A stretch of 64,000 nucleotides of DNA, taken from assembly GCF_947496725.1 (NCBI RefSeq), contig NZ_CANMDS010000006.1:124001-188000 (forward strand). Direction: 5' to 3'. The stretch's first letter is position 1, and each line of letters begins with the position of its first letter. Positions 35,190 through 44,053 of the stretch are shown here, in pieces. A program made the position numbers and the translations under genes. A model generated the notes under the pieces. The model had not been told where the DNA came from, did no database searches, and saw only the letters and a program-made list of their open reading frames with translations. Source of the DNA: an uncultured Dokdonia sp. Lineage in GTDB: Bacteria > Bacteroidota > Bacteroidia > Flavobacteriales > Flavobacteriaceae.

Positions 35190-37955
35190 CTACAAACTAT
35201 ACTGTACTGTGAACATTACAATACGAGGCTGCACAAAATACTCTGTATTTGAGATGGTAAAATCATTTACACTATTTGTACTTATCACATCTACATCTAG
35301 CAAGTTTGTGGCCTGTATTCTAAACTCCCACTTACTTTCTGGTTTTTTATAGTACAGATTTGCTTCTAAGAAAGAATATCTGTTTTCTATCTCTGTACTA
35401 TCGTCATTATCGTCATAGTTGTACAAGCTCCAGTCTGCAGAAATTGTAAATCCTTTTCCAAAACTCCACTCTGCATTTGCAAAGGGTCTATTTGTAAAGA
35501 AAGTTCTATCTGTCACCCCGTTATCTGAGTTTGTGCTCGTAAAGTTATATCCTATTTCAAAATTGGGACCTTCTTTAAAATTAGTCTCTGCACTCGTTGT
35601 ATAGTTCTGGGTTAAGTTTTTTGTATTACGGTCTTCTGTATTTACAATGTTATTGAGATCACTGTAGCTACCTCTTGCACTCGCATTAAACTTCCACTTT
35701 TTAAAGCGTTTTGAGAAGCGGGCATTTGCACTTACCGTTTGGTCTGCAAAATTTGTATTATTTACAGGTCTTGATATTCTGTTTATACCTATAAAGTCAC
35801 CGGCTGTCTTAATAGGATCTACACGACGGCTATAATTAACACCCCCAAAAAGACTCGTAAAGTTGAACATACTGAAGCTAAAGTAATTTAAACTCACGTC
35901 GTGATAGATGGCATTTTCTATATCTCGATTCCCTCTAAAGAGGCTGTTGTAGTTATTAAACAACAAGCCTTCGGCAAAGTTATTTACGTCTGTATACTGG
36001 GCAGTCATCTGGTAATTAAAACGTAGGCTTTTACCTTGAGAAAACTCAACTACAGTATATAAATCTGGTAGCACCATCCACTCACTATCTTCTGTTGTGC
36101 TCCCTAGTTGTGTACTTTTAGTAGTATAATTATGTAGTGTAAGCCCTGGTGTGATTGTAAATATGCCAGTCTTTATTTTATAATGAAGACCTAAAAACAC
36201 ATCGCTAAAATTAAAACGCACATCATTACCTATAGGTGTACCATCTTCTGTCTCGTTGAAATCTTGACTGCTACCATTTTCTAAAATTTCAAATAAGTTA
36301 GAATTAAAGTCTTGACGACTCAAAGTGGTTCCTAGTGTAAAGTTGAGATTACTCTTATTATTAAGAACATAGTAGTAATCTATCTTTGCGTCAAGCTTGT
36401 TTGAGATGACGCTTTTATTTTGATTAATATCAAAAAGCCCGTCTGCTCCTGCTGTAAAATCTATGGCCTCAAAAGGATTATCTGGATCATCTGGGTTAGG
36501 AGACGTAAAAGGCTCTTGAGATAATAACGCACTATAAAATGGATTTTCATCCTGATATAAATGCTGGAAGGTACCAGAGAATATGTTATTCTCATCTAGC
36601 GTATAATAAACGTTTGCATTTTGATTTATAGAAAATGGTTCATTCTCCTTATTCTGGTCTACAATGTCTGTAGTGGTCTCTCCATCTTGCGTAATAATAC
36701 TTGCGCCATCAGAAAATTCTGTTTGTTTTGACTTTTTAAGCAGTACATCATAATCTACCTGCAGGCTCGCATTAGGCTTAAATTTTGAGCTTAGTTTTGC
36801 CATACCCAGCTGGTTGCGCTGGTCTGTCACTTCATTAAAACCTTGAGTAAACCCTTGATTGATAAATGTGTTGAGAGAGTTATTTACAAAATTGGTTTTA
36901 TTATCGCTTAGTAGCGCAAAGCCGCTAAGGTCCCACTTAGGTGAGGCTGCATAGGTAAAGTTTGCTGCTACAAAATTAGACTCAATCTCATTTGCTCTAT
37001 TATTTTGAGTAGTCAAAAAGCCTAACCCGCTATCGCTTACATTAAATCCAGTACCACCTCGTCTATTAAAACCTCTAAAACCGCCTGTAAAGTTGAAATA
37101 ATCACGAAAAGTAAAAGGAACATCTCCCGTATTATTAAAGTTAGATATAACATTAATACTCCCCTTAGGGCTGTAATAAAACAGTTTTGCCTTACCCAGA
37201 TAGCGCGTCTTCTCACCATCTCCTAGACCGGCAGTCACATCACCAAACCAAAAATTAGTCTTTCCTTCTTTAAGTCTTAAGTTTATCGCGACATTATCTT
37301 GGTCATTACCCAAACCTCGCATCTGGTCTACTTCATTATAATTTTTAAGTACTTCTACTTTTTTGAGTGCATCTGCAGGTATATTTTTTGTTGCTAGCTT
37401 AGAGTCTCCGTCAAAAAACTCCTTCCCTTCTATCATCACTTTGCTCACAACCTGTCCTTCTACCTCAATCTCACCATCATCATTTACCTCAACACCCGGT
37501 AATTTTTTAAGTACATCGCCTAGCTTGCGTTCTGTACCATTTGTAAAACTGTCTGTATTATAAACAATGGTATCGCCTTTTATAGTAACCGGCATCTCAT
37601 AGACAAGCTCTACATTATCAAGCTGATTTGGGTCCTCTTTAAGTACAAAATCTTTAACTACCTCATCTGCATCTTGGGCAGGTGTAAACTCTTCTAGTAT
37701 AGACTGTAATCCCAAGTAACTAACTTTAAGATCATAAGTAACACCCGTAGCAAGATCCAGCTTATATCTACCAGATTGATCTGTAATACCGTAAGACTCT
37801 AAGGTACCTTCAGCTTTGTTTGTAGCAATAATATTTGCTAGCTCAAGCGGGTTCCCTATGCTGTCTTTAACCACACCTTTAAGTGTCATACTTTGGGCAA
37901 AAATAATACTGGGCAATGCAAGCAGCACTGCCAAAAGAAGTTGGGTATTTTTCAT
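35190..37955 (-). CDS. Outer membrane beta-barrel protein with carboxypeptidase-like domain
   Basis: 921 residues from MKNTQLLLAVLLALPSIIFAQ (signal peptide); an in-frame ATG 30 bases upstream is less likely. Order: CarboxypepD_reg domain (about 22-105, LKGVVKDSIGNPLELANI), a plug-like region (GTERKLGDVLKKLPGVEVNDDGEIEVEG and VMIEGKEFFDGD), then a long TonB-receptor-like barrel ending in an aromatic strand (IVMFTVQYSL). It belongs to the TonB-dependent-receptor-like family that lies next to GLPGLI genes. Substrate unknown. It ends the cluster and is followed by a terminator. Confidence 0.92.
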   Translation of the reverse strand: MKNTQLLLAVLLALPSIIFAQSMTLKGVVKDSIGNPLELANIIATNKAEGTLESYGITDQSGRYKLDLATGVTYDLKVSYLGLQSILEEFTPAQDADEVVKDFVLKEDPNQLDNVELVYEMPVTIKGDTIVYNTDSFTNGTERKLGDVLKKLPGVEVNDDGEIEVEGQVVSKVMIEGKEFFDGDSKLATKNIPADALKKVEVLKNYNEVDQMRGLGNDQDNVAINLRLKEGKTNFWFGDVTAGLGDGEKTRYLGKAKLFYYSPKGSINVISNFNNTGDVPFTFRDYFNFTGGFRGFNRRGGTGFNVSDSGLGFLTTQNNRANEIESNFVAANFTYAASPKWDLSGFALLSDNKTNFVNNSLNTFINQGFTQGFNEVTDQRNQLGMAKLSSKFKPNASLQVDYDVLLKKSKQTEFSDGASIITQDGETTTDIVDQNKENEPFSINQNANVYYTLDENNIFSGTFQHLYQDENPFYSALLSQEPFTSPNPDDPDNPFEAIDFTAGADGLFDINQNKSVISNKLDAKIDYYYVLNNKSNLNFTLGTTLSRQDFNSNLFEILENGSSQDFNETEDGTPIGNDVRFNFSDVFLGLHYKIKTGIFTITPGLTLHNYTTKSTQLGSTTEDSEWMVLPDLYTVVEFSQGKSLRFNYQMTAQYTDVNNFAEGLLFNNYNSLFRGNRDIENAIYHDVSLNYFSFSMFNFTSLFGGVNYSRRVDPIKTAGDFIGINRISRPVNNTNFADQTVSANARFSKRFKKWKFNASARGSYSDLNNIVNTEDRNTKNLTQNYTTSAETNFKEGPNFEIGYNFTSTNSDNGVTDRTFFTNRPFANAEWSFGKGFTISADWSLYNYDDNDDSTEIENRYSFLEANLYYKKPESKWEFRIQATNLLDVDVISTNSVNDFTISNTEYFVQPRIVMFTVQYSL

Positions 37956-38037
37956 CTTTGGATTGGTTGTTTTTTTACACCTCAACGTCCAGCAATTAAG
38001 GGTCGTCGTGTATAAAATAATTATGAATGTTAGTCCT

Positions 38038-38089
38038 ACGCTTTCGTACTTCGGCAGGCTTTGTATAGACTACAGCAAACTGAAAGCGA
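38038..38089. repeat. Long form (52 nt) of the palindromic repeat, copy A
   Basis: It starts ACGCTTTCGTACTTCGGCA and ends CTGAAAGCGA. It has the same arms as the short palindrome but about 30 nt of inserted sequence, is equal in length to copy B at 46998-47049, and is identical to it at most positions. Confidence 0.8.
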
Positions 38090-38100
38090 TGATATCCTTT

Positions 38101-38976
38101 CTAAAATCTGCCGCCGCCTTGACCACGTCTTCCTCCTCTGCCGAAACGCTCTGCCATTTCTTTTCCTTTTTCTTCAAGGATTTTTGTGTACTCCTCGCGG
38201 CTTACTTCCTTACCTTTTACAGGAGCCTCAATAGTTACAGGCTCTTTTGGGTTTAACACCACCTTTGTGCATAAAATAGTGGTATTACTTGTGCTTAACT
38301 CTAGTATTAAACCTGGTAACCCGCCAAACTCGTCTGGGCCGTGACTTGCAGGAATCATAGGTGTGTACCAAGCTACGATTTCTTCAGTCTTAGGCTCCTC
38401 TTCGGCAACGGTTCCTCCAGCCTTTTTTATAGAGTCATTTTTTTCTTGCAACTCTCTTGCTCTTCTCCCCATTCTAGACCACAGGTTAGTCTCAAGGCTG
38501 CGCGTTGCAACTGCCTTAAAAACGGGATACTGCCCTATCATCTTACTTTCTTTTACAAGCTCCCAGTTAAGGTTATTTAAGGTGTCTTTTACAAGAAAAG
38601 TTTTACCCATCATATCATTCTCACGTGCATAGTCATTACTTGCACGATTAGAATAAATACCTCCTTGTGTAAAACCACCGCCAAAACCACGGCCTCCTCC
38701 ACCTTGTCCTGGAGTTTCTAACTTTGCCTCTTCCTTATAAAAAGACTCATCTTTTGTAAAGCTTAGTGTATATTCTTTTTCTAAGAAGCGCTTCATACGC
38801 TCCATCATTTGCTTTTTCTGAGCTTCGCTCATTTGCTGACCACGACGTCCAAAATTAGACATATCTACCGTGCGTTTGCTCTGGTAAGTAGCCATCCCAG
38901 TAATCTCCTGGGCAGTAACCACTGCCGAAAAAAGGAATGTGCAAATCATTAAAAAAGAAAAGGTAGCTTTACTCAT
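38101..38976 (-). CDS. GLPGLI family protein (second copy)
   Basis: 291 residues, signal peptide ending VVTAQ. The family signature is GPDEFGGLPGLILELS at about 195-210, preceded by AWYTPMIP. N-terminal features: MATYQSKRTVDM and KFLEKEYTLSF; a low-complexity GGGGRGFGGGF stretch lies at about 93-105, and the C terminus is Gly/Arg-rich (FGRGGRRGQGGGRF). GLPGLI proteins are periplasmic and of unknown function, often paired with outer-membrane receptors and metal- or envelope-stress operons. Paralogous to the upstream gene. Confidence 0.92.
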   Translation of the reverse strand: MSKATFSFLMICTFLFSAVVTAQEITGMATYQSKRTVDMSNFGRRGQQMSEAQKKQMMERMKRFLEKEYTLSFTKDESFYKEEAKLETPGQGGGGRGFGGGFTQGGIYSNRASNDYARENDMMGKTFLVKDTLNNLNWELVKESKMIGQYPVFKAVATRSLETNLWSRMGRRARELQEKNDSIKKAGGTVAEEEPKTEEIVAWYTPMIPASHGPDEFGGLPGLILELSTSNTTILCTKVVLNPKEPVTIEAPVKGKEVSREEYTKILEEKGKEMAERFGRGGRRGQGGGRF

Positions 38977-39041
38977 AACATCTGTGTTTAAAATTTTAGA
39001 CTATAAAGCTAGCTAATAGTTTAATACGGGTTAAAAATTAT

Positions 39042-39869
39042 TTATCCCTGTATCTCAATACTGATGTGATTACCTCCTTTTTTACCTTTGGTTTGGTAAC
39101 GCTCCATCATCTCTTTTGCTTTTGCTGTAGAAATTTCTTCATACTCATCTGCACTTACTTTTTTACCTTTTGTAGGTGGTATTATATTAAGTTTTTCGCT
39201 TGGATTGAGCACTACCTTTGTACACATCATAGCCATCTGACCGTCATTTACTTCGAGTATAAGTCCTGGCAATCCCCAGAAACGATCTGGCCCTTGCTGC
39301 ACAGGTATGTCTAGCGTGTACCAGGCTGTTGTGACTTTTGTTTCTTTTGTTGGGGCAGTTTCTTCTCCATTAACCATATTAATAGTCTCCTTCTCTTCTG
39401 TAAGTGTCGCTTTAAAACAGGTGTATTGCCCTATATTTTTAATCTCTTTCTCAAGTTTCCACTCAGGCTTTTTTAAGCTGTCTTCTATAAGGAAGTCTTT
39501 TCCCATTAAATTGGTCTTATTTGTAAAGCTTTGCTCTTCTATATTATTAAACAGCTCATCATTACTAGTAGATACTTGAATTTGTATCCCGCTACTTGAA
39601 GGCGCTTGTGGCTTGTCTAATGTTGCATTTTCTTTCCACAAAGACTTTTTACCATCAAAGGTGAGTGTGTATTCTTTTTGAAACTGCTTGCGTAGCTGCT
39701 CTTGTAAGGTCTTCTGTATATCGCTTGTAATACCCGAAGTGCTATCCATCTTCATTTCTATATGACGTTGCGTTTGGTATGTTGCCACTCCAGATACTTG
39801 TTGTGAGTACGCTTTCGCGAAAGCGCAAACCATCACAAGCGCTAGTAAAGTTTTGGTTATAGATTTCAT
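39042..39869 (-). CDS. GLPGLI family protein (first copy)
   Basis: 275 residues with a signal peptide that includes a palindrome copy (VCAFAKAYSQQ). The signature is GPDRFWGLPGLILEVN at about 203-218, preceded by TAWYTLDIPV. It shares with its neighbour the N-terminal ATYQTQRHIEM and KEYTLTFDGKKS and the C-terminal CTKVVLNPSEKLNI. The pair arose by duplication. It starts 10 bases after the coiled-coil gene stop, so it belongs to one operon with it. Confidence 0.92.
   Translation of the reverse strand: MKSITKTLLALVMVCAFAKAYSQQVSGVATYQTQRHIEMKMDSTSGITSDIQKTLQEQLRKQFQKEYTLTFDGKKSLWKENATLDKPQAPSSSGIQIQVSTSNDELFNNIEEQSFTNKTNLMGKDFLIEDSLKKPEWKLEKEIKNIGQYTCFKATLTEEKETINMVNGEETAPTKETKVTTAWYTLDIPVQQGPDRFWGLPGLILEVNDGQMAMMCTKVVLNPSEKLNIIPPTKGKKVSADEYEEISTAKAKEMMERYQTKGKKGGNHISIEIQG
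39810..39825. repeat. Palindromic repeat, 16 bp, inside a GLPGLI signal peptide
   Basis: Perfect CGCTTTCGCGAAAGCG, read as AFAKA close to the signal-peptidase region. Confidence 0.95.
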
Positions 39870-39879
39870 AGTTTTTATG

Positions 39880-40353
39880 TTATTTGTTATTCTTTTTATT
39901 TTGTTGCTCTAGCTTTTCAAGCCTAGATTTTAGTTCTAAAAAGGATGGGCTTTTTTCAAATATGCGTGCCGCTTCTGAAAGTTTTCTCTCAATGTTACTT
40001 AAGTCCTTCTTAGTGAGCCCGGCGAGTGAGGCCTGATCATCTTCATCTAGATTTATGGTAAATTTTATTTTTTTTGTGACCTTAGCATTCAGACTATCTA
40101 GAGTAACATCTTCTTTTTCGAGAGTGTAACTTATTTTCTGACTTACCTCTTCCATCTTAGTCTGTAATTTTACAATATCTGACTTTGAAAAGAACTCATT
40201 GCGTTCTACATCTTCAAGCTTTTCAGAAAGAACTGTGAGCGCCTCTTTTAGTTCTTCTTTAAATTCTTGAGACACTTCGAGCTTCAACTCTTTTTCTTGA
40301 GCAAAGGAAATACTCGTTAGTAATGTTAGAATAATTGTGATGATCGTTTTCAT
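39880..40353 (-). CDS. Exported coiled-coil protein, first gene of the GLPGLI cluster
   Basis: 157 residues, signal peptide MKTIITIILTLLTSISFAQ. The mature part is highly charged (E/K-rich) and predicted helical: KEELKEALTVLSEKLEDVERNEFF, a beta-like TKKIKFTINLDED segment, and a C-terminal coiled coil ending EQQNKKNNK. No family recognised. It is read away from the kinase gene; the 134-bp region between them holds phased GTTAAC repeats. Confidence 0.8.
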   Translation of the reverse strand: MKTIITIILTLLTSISFAQEKELKLEVSQEFKEELKEALTVLSEKLEDVERNEFFSKSDIVKLQTKMEEVSQKISYTLEKEDVTLDSLNAKVTKKIKFTINLDEDDQASLAGLTKKDLSNIERKLSEAARIFEKSPSFLELKSRLEKLEQQNKKNNK

Positions 40354-40392
40354 AATAGATTGATTTTAAAATGTTTGTTGTATTGAACAGTA

Positions 40393-40400
40393 CAAATATG
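40393..40400 (-). promoter_or_regulatory. Candidate -7 element (CATATTTG) of the GLPGLI cluster
   Basis: One mismatch from TAnnTTTG on the minus strand, 40 bases before the start. The GTTAAC repeats begin 22 bases upstream of it, in activator position. The same off-consensus box precedes the OmpA-like gene. Confidence 0.4.
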
Positions 40401-40422
40401 GAGAACATCTTTGGCTATTTGA

Positions 40423-40471
40423 GTTAACAAGCGTTAACGAGTGTTAAGCGATTTGGTAACAGCTAGTTAAC
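40423..40471. promoter_or_regulatory. Phased GTTAAC repeats, probable OmpR-type operator
   Basis: GTTAAC at 40423, 40433 and 40466, GTTAAG at 40443 and GGTAAC at 40455. The TAAC cores are 10, 10, 12 and 11 nt apart, about one helical turn. Tandem direct repeats of this spacing are typical of OmpR/PhoB-family dimers, and such a regulator is encoded at 42085-42762. Confidence 0.65.
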
Positions 40472-40483
40472 CCACTACATTTG
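40453..40483 (+). promoter_or_regulatory. Promoter of the kinase/regulator pair
   Basis: TTG (40453-40455), 20-nt spacer, TACATTTG (40476-40483): a full Bacteroidota -33/-7 match. Only 4 nt separate the -7 box from the ATG at 40488, so the mRNA is probably leaderless. The GTTAAC sites overlap it, which would allow autoregulation. Confidence 0.7.
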
Positions 40484-40487
40484 AACT

Positions 40488-42092
40488 ATGCAAGAAAGAC
40501 ATTATAAAACCATATTGTACTTTATAAGCGCCGTCATAATATGCACACTCGCAGTGCAGATTTACTGGAATTATAAAAATTATGAGGTGGGAAAAGCACA
40601 GCTCAAACGTGATATGCAAACCAGTATTGATAATGCTGTAAGCGCTTATTATGAAGGTATCACGGCTTCTAACACTATAGGATTTCTGGGAGACGATCAA
40701 AATCTAGATTTATTTTTTAAATCAGATAAAATGCAGAATCTAGGTAAGCGTGTAGACAGTGGTCTTACTATAAATAGTATTAAAATAGAAGAGACTAATA
40801 ATGATGATAACATTATAGTGGAAGGTGCAAGCCCAACAGAACTAGACAGCATTTTTGCAAGTCGTGTTGTTAAGGTAGATACCACATATGCTCAAGAATT
40901 TAAACGCAACTCACCTACATCGAGCAGTCATACTACTTTTAAAGTTTTTGGCGAAAGTGAGAAAGCAGTAGAAGTACTTTCAAAAAGAATAAAAAACAAC
41001 CTACTTACCTCACAACAGGTAATAGACTCTTCACAAACAGCATTACCAGATAGACTTGAAGCACTTACAGACCTTACAACGAGTATAGTTTTATCATTTA
41101 AAGATGATAAGATAAACGTGCCTACCCTAGATAGCCTTATTAACCTAGAGCTTACGCGAAAAAACCTCAACAACACACAATATACTATTGCTTACAACGC
41201 AACAGAAAGTGATACCATACATACACTCAATAATCACGATCTTGCTATCGTCTCTACCTCAAATTTGCTCCCCAAGAAGAGTAGCCTAGCCGTAGGTTTT
41301 AAAAATGTAGCCAGTATCGTTTTACAACGTAATTTACTAGGGATGCTCCTCTCCCTACTACTAGTAGGTGCTGTAATAGCTAGTTTACTCTATCTCCTCA
41401 AAATTATACAAGAGCAAAAACAACTTGCCGAGATTAAAAATGACTTTATAAGCAACATCACCCACGAGTTTAAAACCCCCATAGCCACCATAGGTGTAGC
41501 TATAGAGAGTATACAACACTTTAATGAGGCAGACAGTAAAGAGAAAACAAAAAAGTATCTTGAGATGTCATCACAGCAAGTATCAAAACTCAACACGATG
41601 GTTGAGAAGCTACTTGAGACCGCCACATTAGACAGCGAAGCTTTAGAACTTAATAAACAAGAGGCTAACCTCGCTGAGCTACTTGAGCACATCACACAAT
41701 CACATCAAGAAACCACAAATGGCAAGACACTAACCTTTACCACCCAAGACAGAAATACAAGTGCATCTATAGATGTTTTTCACCTAGAAAACGCGCTAGA
41801 TAATATTATAGATAACGCCATAAAATATGGCGGAGATACCATAGAAATAGCCCTTAACAGCACAAAAGAAAATATACAAATCACCATCGCAGACGGTGGT
41901 AACAAGCTTACAAAACAACAAGCTCAACACATTTTTGATAAGTTTTACAGAGTACCAAAGGGAAATAAGCACGACGTAAAAGGTTTTGGTATAGGTCTCT
42001 ACTATACAAAGACCATTATAGAAAAACACAGTGGTAATATCACCGTACAAACTCAACCTACCACTTTTAAAATCACACTGCCTTATGTCTAA
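40488..42092 (+). CDS. Sensor histidine kinase (HisKA/HATPase_c)
   Basis: 534 residues. Two membrane helices (about 9-28 and 285-305) enclose a periplasmic sensor of about 255 residues without a recognised domain. The dimerisation box SNITHEFKTPIATIG has the phospho-acceptor H326; the ATPase domain has NALDNIIDNAIKYGG (N box) and FDKFYRVPKGNKHDVKGFGIGLYYTK (F and G2 boxes). The next gene, its regulator, overlaps by 8 bases. It lies divergent from the GLPGLI cluster, its likely target. Confidence 0.95.
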   Translation: MQERHYKTILYFISAVIICTLAVQIYWNYKNYEVGKAQLKRDMQTSIDNAVSAYYEGITASNTIGFLGDDQNLDLFFKSDKMQNLGKRVDSGLTINSIKIEETNNDDNIIVEGASPTELDSIFASRVVKVDTTYAQEFKRNSPTSSSHTTFKVFGESEKAVEVLSKRIKNNLLTSQQVIDSSQTALPDRLEALTDLTTSIVLSFKDDKINVPTLDSLINLELTRKNLNNTQYTIAYNATESDTIHTLNNHDLAIVSTSNLLPKKSSLAVGFKNVASIVLQRNLLGMLLSLLLVGAVIASLLYLLKIIQEQKQLAEIKNDFISNITHEFKTPIATIGVAIESIQHFNEADSKEKTKKYLEMSSQQVSKLNTMVEKLLETATLDSEALELNKQEANLAELLEHITQSHQETTNGKTLTFTTQDRNTSASIDVFHLENALDNIIDNAIKYGGDTIEIALNSTKENIQITIADGGNKLTKQQAQHIFDKFYRVPKGNKHDVKGFGIGLYYTKTIIEKHSGNITVQTQPTTFKITLPYV

Positions 42093-42762
42093 AATAAATC
42101 TACTACTCGCCGAAGATGAGCCTGCGCTAGGCCAGATTGTAAAAGAGAGCCTTGAGACTAGGGACTTTACCGTCACACTATGTCAAGATGGTGAGATTGC
42201 TTTTAAAAAATTTAAACAAGCCACTCCAGACATACTTGTACTCGATGTAATGATGCCTAAGATGGATGGTTTTACACTAGCCAAAGAAGTAAGAGCTATA
42301 AATGATGAAATCCCCATTATATTTCTCACAGCAAAGTCTCAACCAGCAGATGTTGTAGAGGGGTTTAGCATAGGTGGTAATGACTACCTAAAAAAACCCT
42401 TTAGTATGGAAGAACTCATCGTGCGTATTAAAAACTTATTGAATCGCTCTGCACAACAAAAAAAGTCAGAGGTGCTTAAGGTGGGTAACTACAGCTTCGA
42501 CTTTCCAAGGCAAGAATTGCATTACAATAATCACGTCACCCGTCTCACACATAGAGAAGCCCATCTTCTTTTTAATCTGGTAAAAAATAGGAATCAAGTG
42601 CTGGACCGTAGCCTGATCTTAAAAAAGCTATGGGGCAATGATGATTTTTTCAACGCACGTAGTATGGATGTCTTTATCACAAAACTTCGCAAAAAACTCA
42701 AAGACGACCCTCAGGTTGAGATTGTAAACGTGCGTGGCTATGGTTATAAATTGCTGTGCTAG
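42085..42762 (+). CDS. OmpR-family response regulator
   Basis: 225 residues from MSKINLLLAEDEPALGQ; an upstream in-frame ATG lies within the kinase gene and is rejected. Receiver domain with acidic E10/D11 and phospho-acceptor D54 in VLDVMMPKMDG, and K in YLKKPFS. The C-terminal winged helix (about 130-225) has LTHREAHLLFNLVKNRNQVLDRSLILKKLWG and the terminal VRGYGYKL. It probably binds the phased GTTAAC repeats at 40423-40471 (inference). Confidence 0.95.
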   Translation: MSKINLLLAEDEPALGQIVKESLETRDFTVTLCQDGEIAFKKFKQATPDILVLDVMMPKMDGFTLAKEVRAINDEIPIIFLTAKSQPADVVEGFSIGGNDYLKKPFSMEELIVRIKNLLNRSAQQKKSEVLKVGNYSFDFPRQELHYNNHVTRLTHREAHLLFNLVKNRNQVLDRSLILKKLWGNDDFFNARSMDVFITKLRKKLKDDPQVEIVNVRGYGYKLLC

Positions 42763-42797
42763 ATTTATATTTAGCTCTCAAAGTAGTAATTGCTGTG

Positions 42798-42819
42798 TTA
42801 CGCTTTCGCGAAAGCGTAA
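42798..42819. repeat. Palindromic repeat, 22 bp, directly after a stop codon
   Basis: Perfect palindrome, core ACGCTTTCGCGAAAGCGT plus TT/AA, touching the stop codon of the truncated haemoglobin gene and between two convergent genes. Confidence 0.95.
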
Positions 42820-43212
42820 TTATTCCACTTCTGGTTTTGCCTGAAACATATTTACTAGAAAGAAAGTTCCAATCTTACGAGCTCTAAACTTTGCCATCTC
42901 TGCAAGGTCCCCTTCATATAATTCATCTACCGTTTGTACCCAGTGATTGAGCCAAACGCCAAAGTGTTGCTCATTTATAGTGTAACCCTCATCTCTATCT
43001 ACACGTTTGTGAGCTTGTAAAGGTCTTCCTGTAAAAATGCGCTTTTGAAACAGGTTACCTTCCCAAAAATCTGTGAGATGCTCAAAGTGGTGTGGCCAGT
43101 CTGTAACGTGTTTATTAAAAATAGGTCCCAGATAAACATCACTACGTATGCGACCATAAAAAGTGGTAACCAGCTTATATACGTCTTCTCTATTTTTTAT
43201 CTCTTTTCTCAC
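42820..43212 (-). CDS. Group III truncated haemoglobin
   Basis: 130 residues, size and motifs of trHbIII: LVTTFYGRIRSDVYLGPIFN, HFEHLTDFWEGNLF, and FGVWLNHWVQTVDELYEG, with proximal His in the ALQAHKRV-like segment PLQAHKRV. Members bind oxygen or NO, often in micro-oxic or nitrosative conditions. The start is GTG at 43212; a TACCTTTG element ends 4 nt before it, suggesting a leaderless message. Confidence 0.92.
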   Translation of the reverse strand: MRKEIKNREDVYKLVTTFYGRIRSDVYLGPIFNKHVTDWPHHFEHLTDFWEGNLFQKRIFTGRPLQAHKRVDRDEGYTINEQHFGVWLNHWVQTVDELYEGDLAEMAKFRARKIGTFFLVNMFQAKPEVE

Positions 43213-43216
43213 ATTA

Positions 43217-43224
43217 CAAAGGTA
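43217..43224 (-). promoter_or_regulatory. -7 promoter element (TACCTTTG) of the haemoglobin gene
   Basis: Exact TAnnTTTG on the minus strand, followed by TAAT and then the GTG start. The layout TAnnTTTG-TAAT-start is the same as at 2085-2092. Confidence 0.5.
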
Positions 43225-43262
43225 TTAACTATAACGGCTAGATTTTTGTACTTTGCTTACTA

Positions 43263-44051
43263 ATGCACAAACTGATTTATATACTATTATTTCTTGCTTC
43301 TATCACAGTTACAAGCCAGAGCTACTCCCTAGAGAAGATCAATGAGGTCACACTAGACACAGACATCTTTATCGCTGTAGATGCTTTTAATGCCCTTTAC
43401 CACATTAAAGGTGATATATTATATAAAACTGATGTGCAAAATGAGTATCAATTTTCGGCATTGCAACTGGGTGCGTTAACTTCGGTAGATGTGCTCAACC
43501 CGCTTAGAATTACCTTGTTTTATGAAAGCTCAAACACAGCTGTCATTCTTGACAACACACTTAACGAGATCACACGTGTAAACTTCTCTACGATAGAAAA
43601 CTTTAGAAATGTAAGCCACGTGCGTACGGCAAGTGATAGGCGATTCTGGATTTTTAGTACAGATTTACAACAGTTAGAAATTTTTGACTGGAATACTCAA
43701 AAGGTTCTTACTCAGTTTCCCCCTATGGCACATAATGCCACAACGCTTATGACCAACTTTAACTTTGCCTGGGTGAGTACTAAAGATGGTGTTTTTTACT
43801 ACAATAATTATGGAAGTTTTATAGAGAAGATAGAAAGTCCTGAAAGCCAGCTTATGTCACAAGACAAAGGTGCTTTTATACTTTATGCAGATAAGAAGCT
43901 CTATTACAAACCTAATGATACTGCTGCTGTAGGAGTTATAGAAACATTAGATTTATCTATAAAACAGCTTTCTTTAAAAGGGGAAAGTCTCTATATTTAC
44001 AGTGATAAAAAGCTCACTGCTTTCCGTCTCAAACTAGCTAAACAACCTTAA
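43263..44051 (+). CDS. Exported hypothetical protein upstream of the nucleoside kinase
   Basis: 262 residues, signal peptide MHKLIYILLFLASITVTSQ. The mature part shows repeated beta-blade-like strands (FIAVDAFNALYHIKGDILYKTD, RRFWIFSTDLQQLEIFDW, FAWVSTKDGVFYYNNYG, ESLYIYSDKKLTAF), consistent with a small beta-propeller. No named family recognised. It lies 2 bases before the deoxynucleoside kinase gene, a conserved-looking pairing whose meaning is unclear. Confidence 0.8.
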   Translation: MHKLIYILLFLASITVTSQSYSLEKINEVTLDTDIFIAVDAFNALYHIKGDILYKTDVQNEYQFSALQLGALTSVDVLNPLRITLFYESSNTAVILDNTLNEITRVNFSTIENFRNVSHVRTASDRRFWIFSTDLQQLEIFDWNTQKVLTQFPPMAHNATTLMTNFNFAWVSTKDGVFYYNNYGSFIEKIESPESQLMSQDKGAFILYADKKLYYKPNDTAAVGVIETLDLSIKQLSLKGESLYIYSDKKLTAFRLKLAKQP

Positions 44052-44053
44052 CT

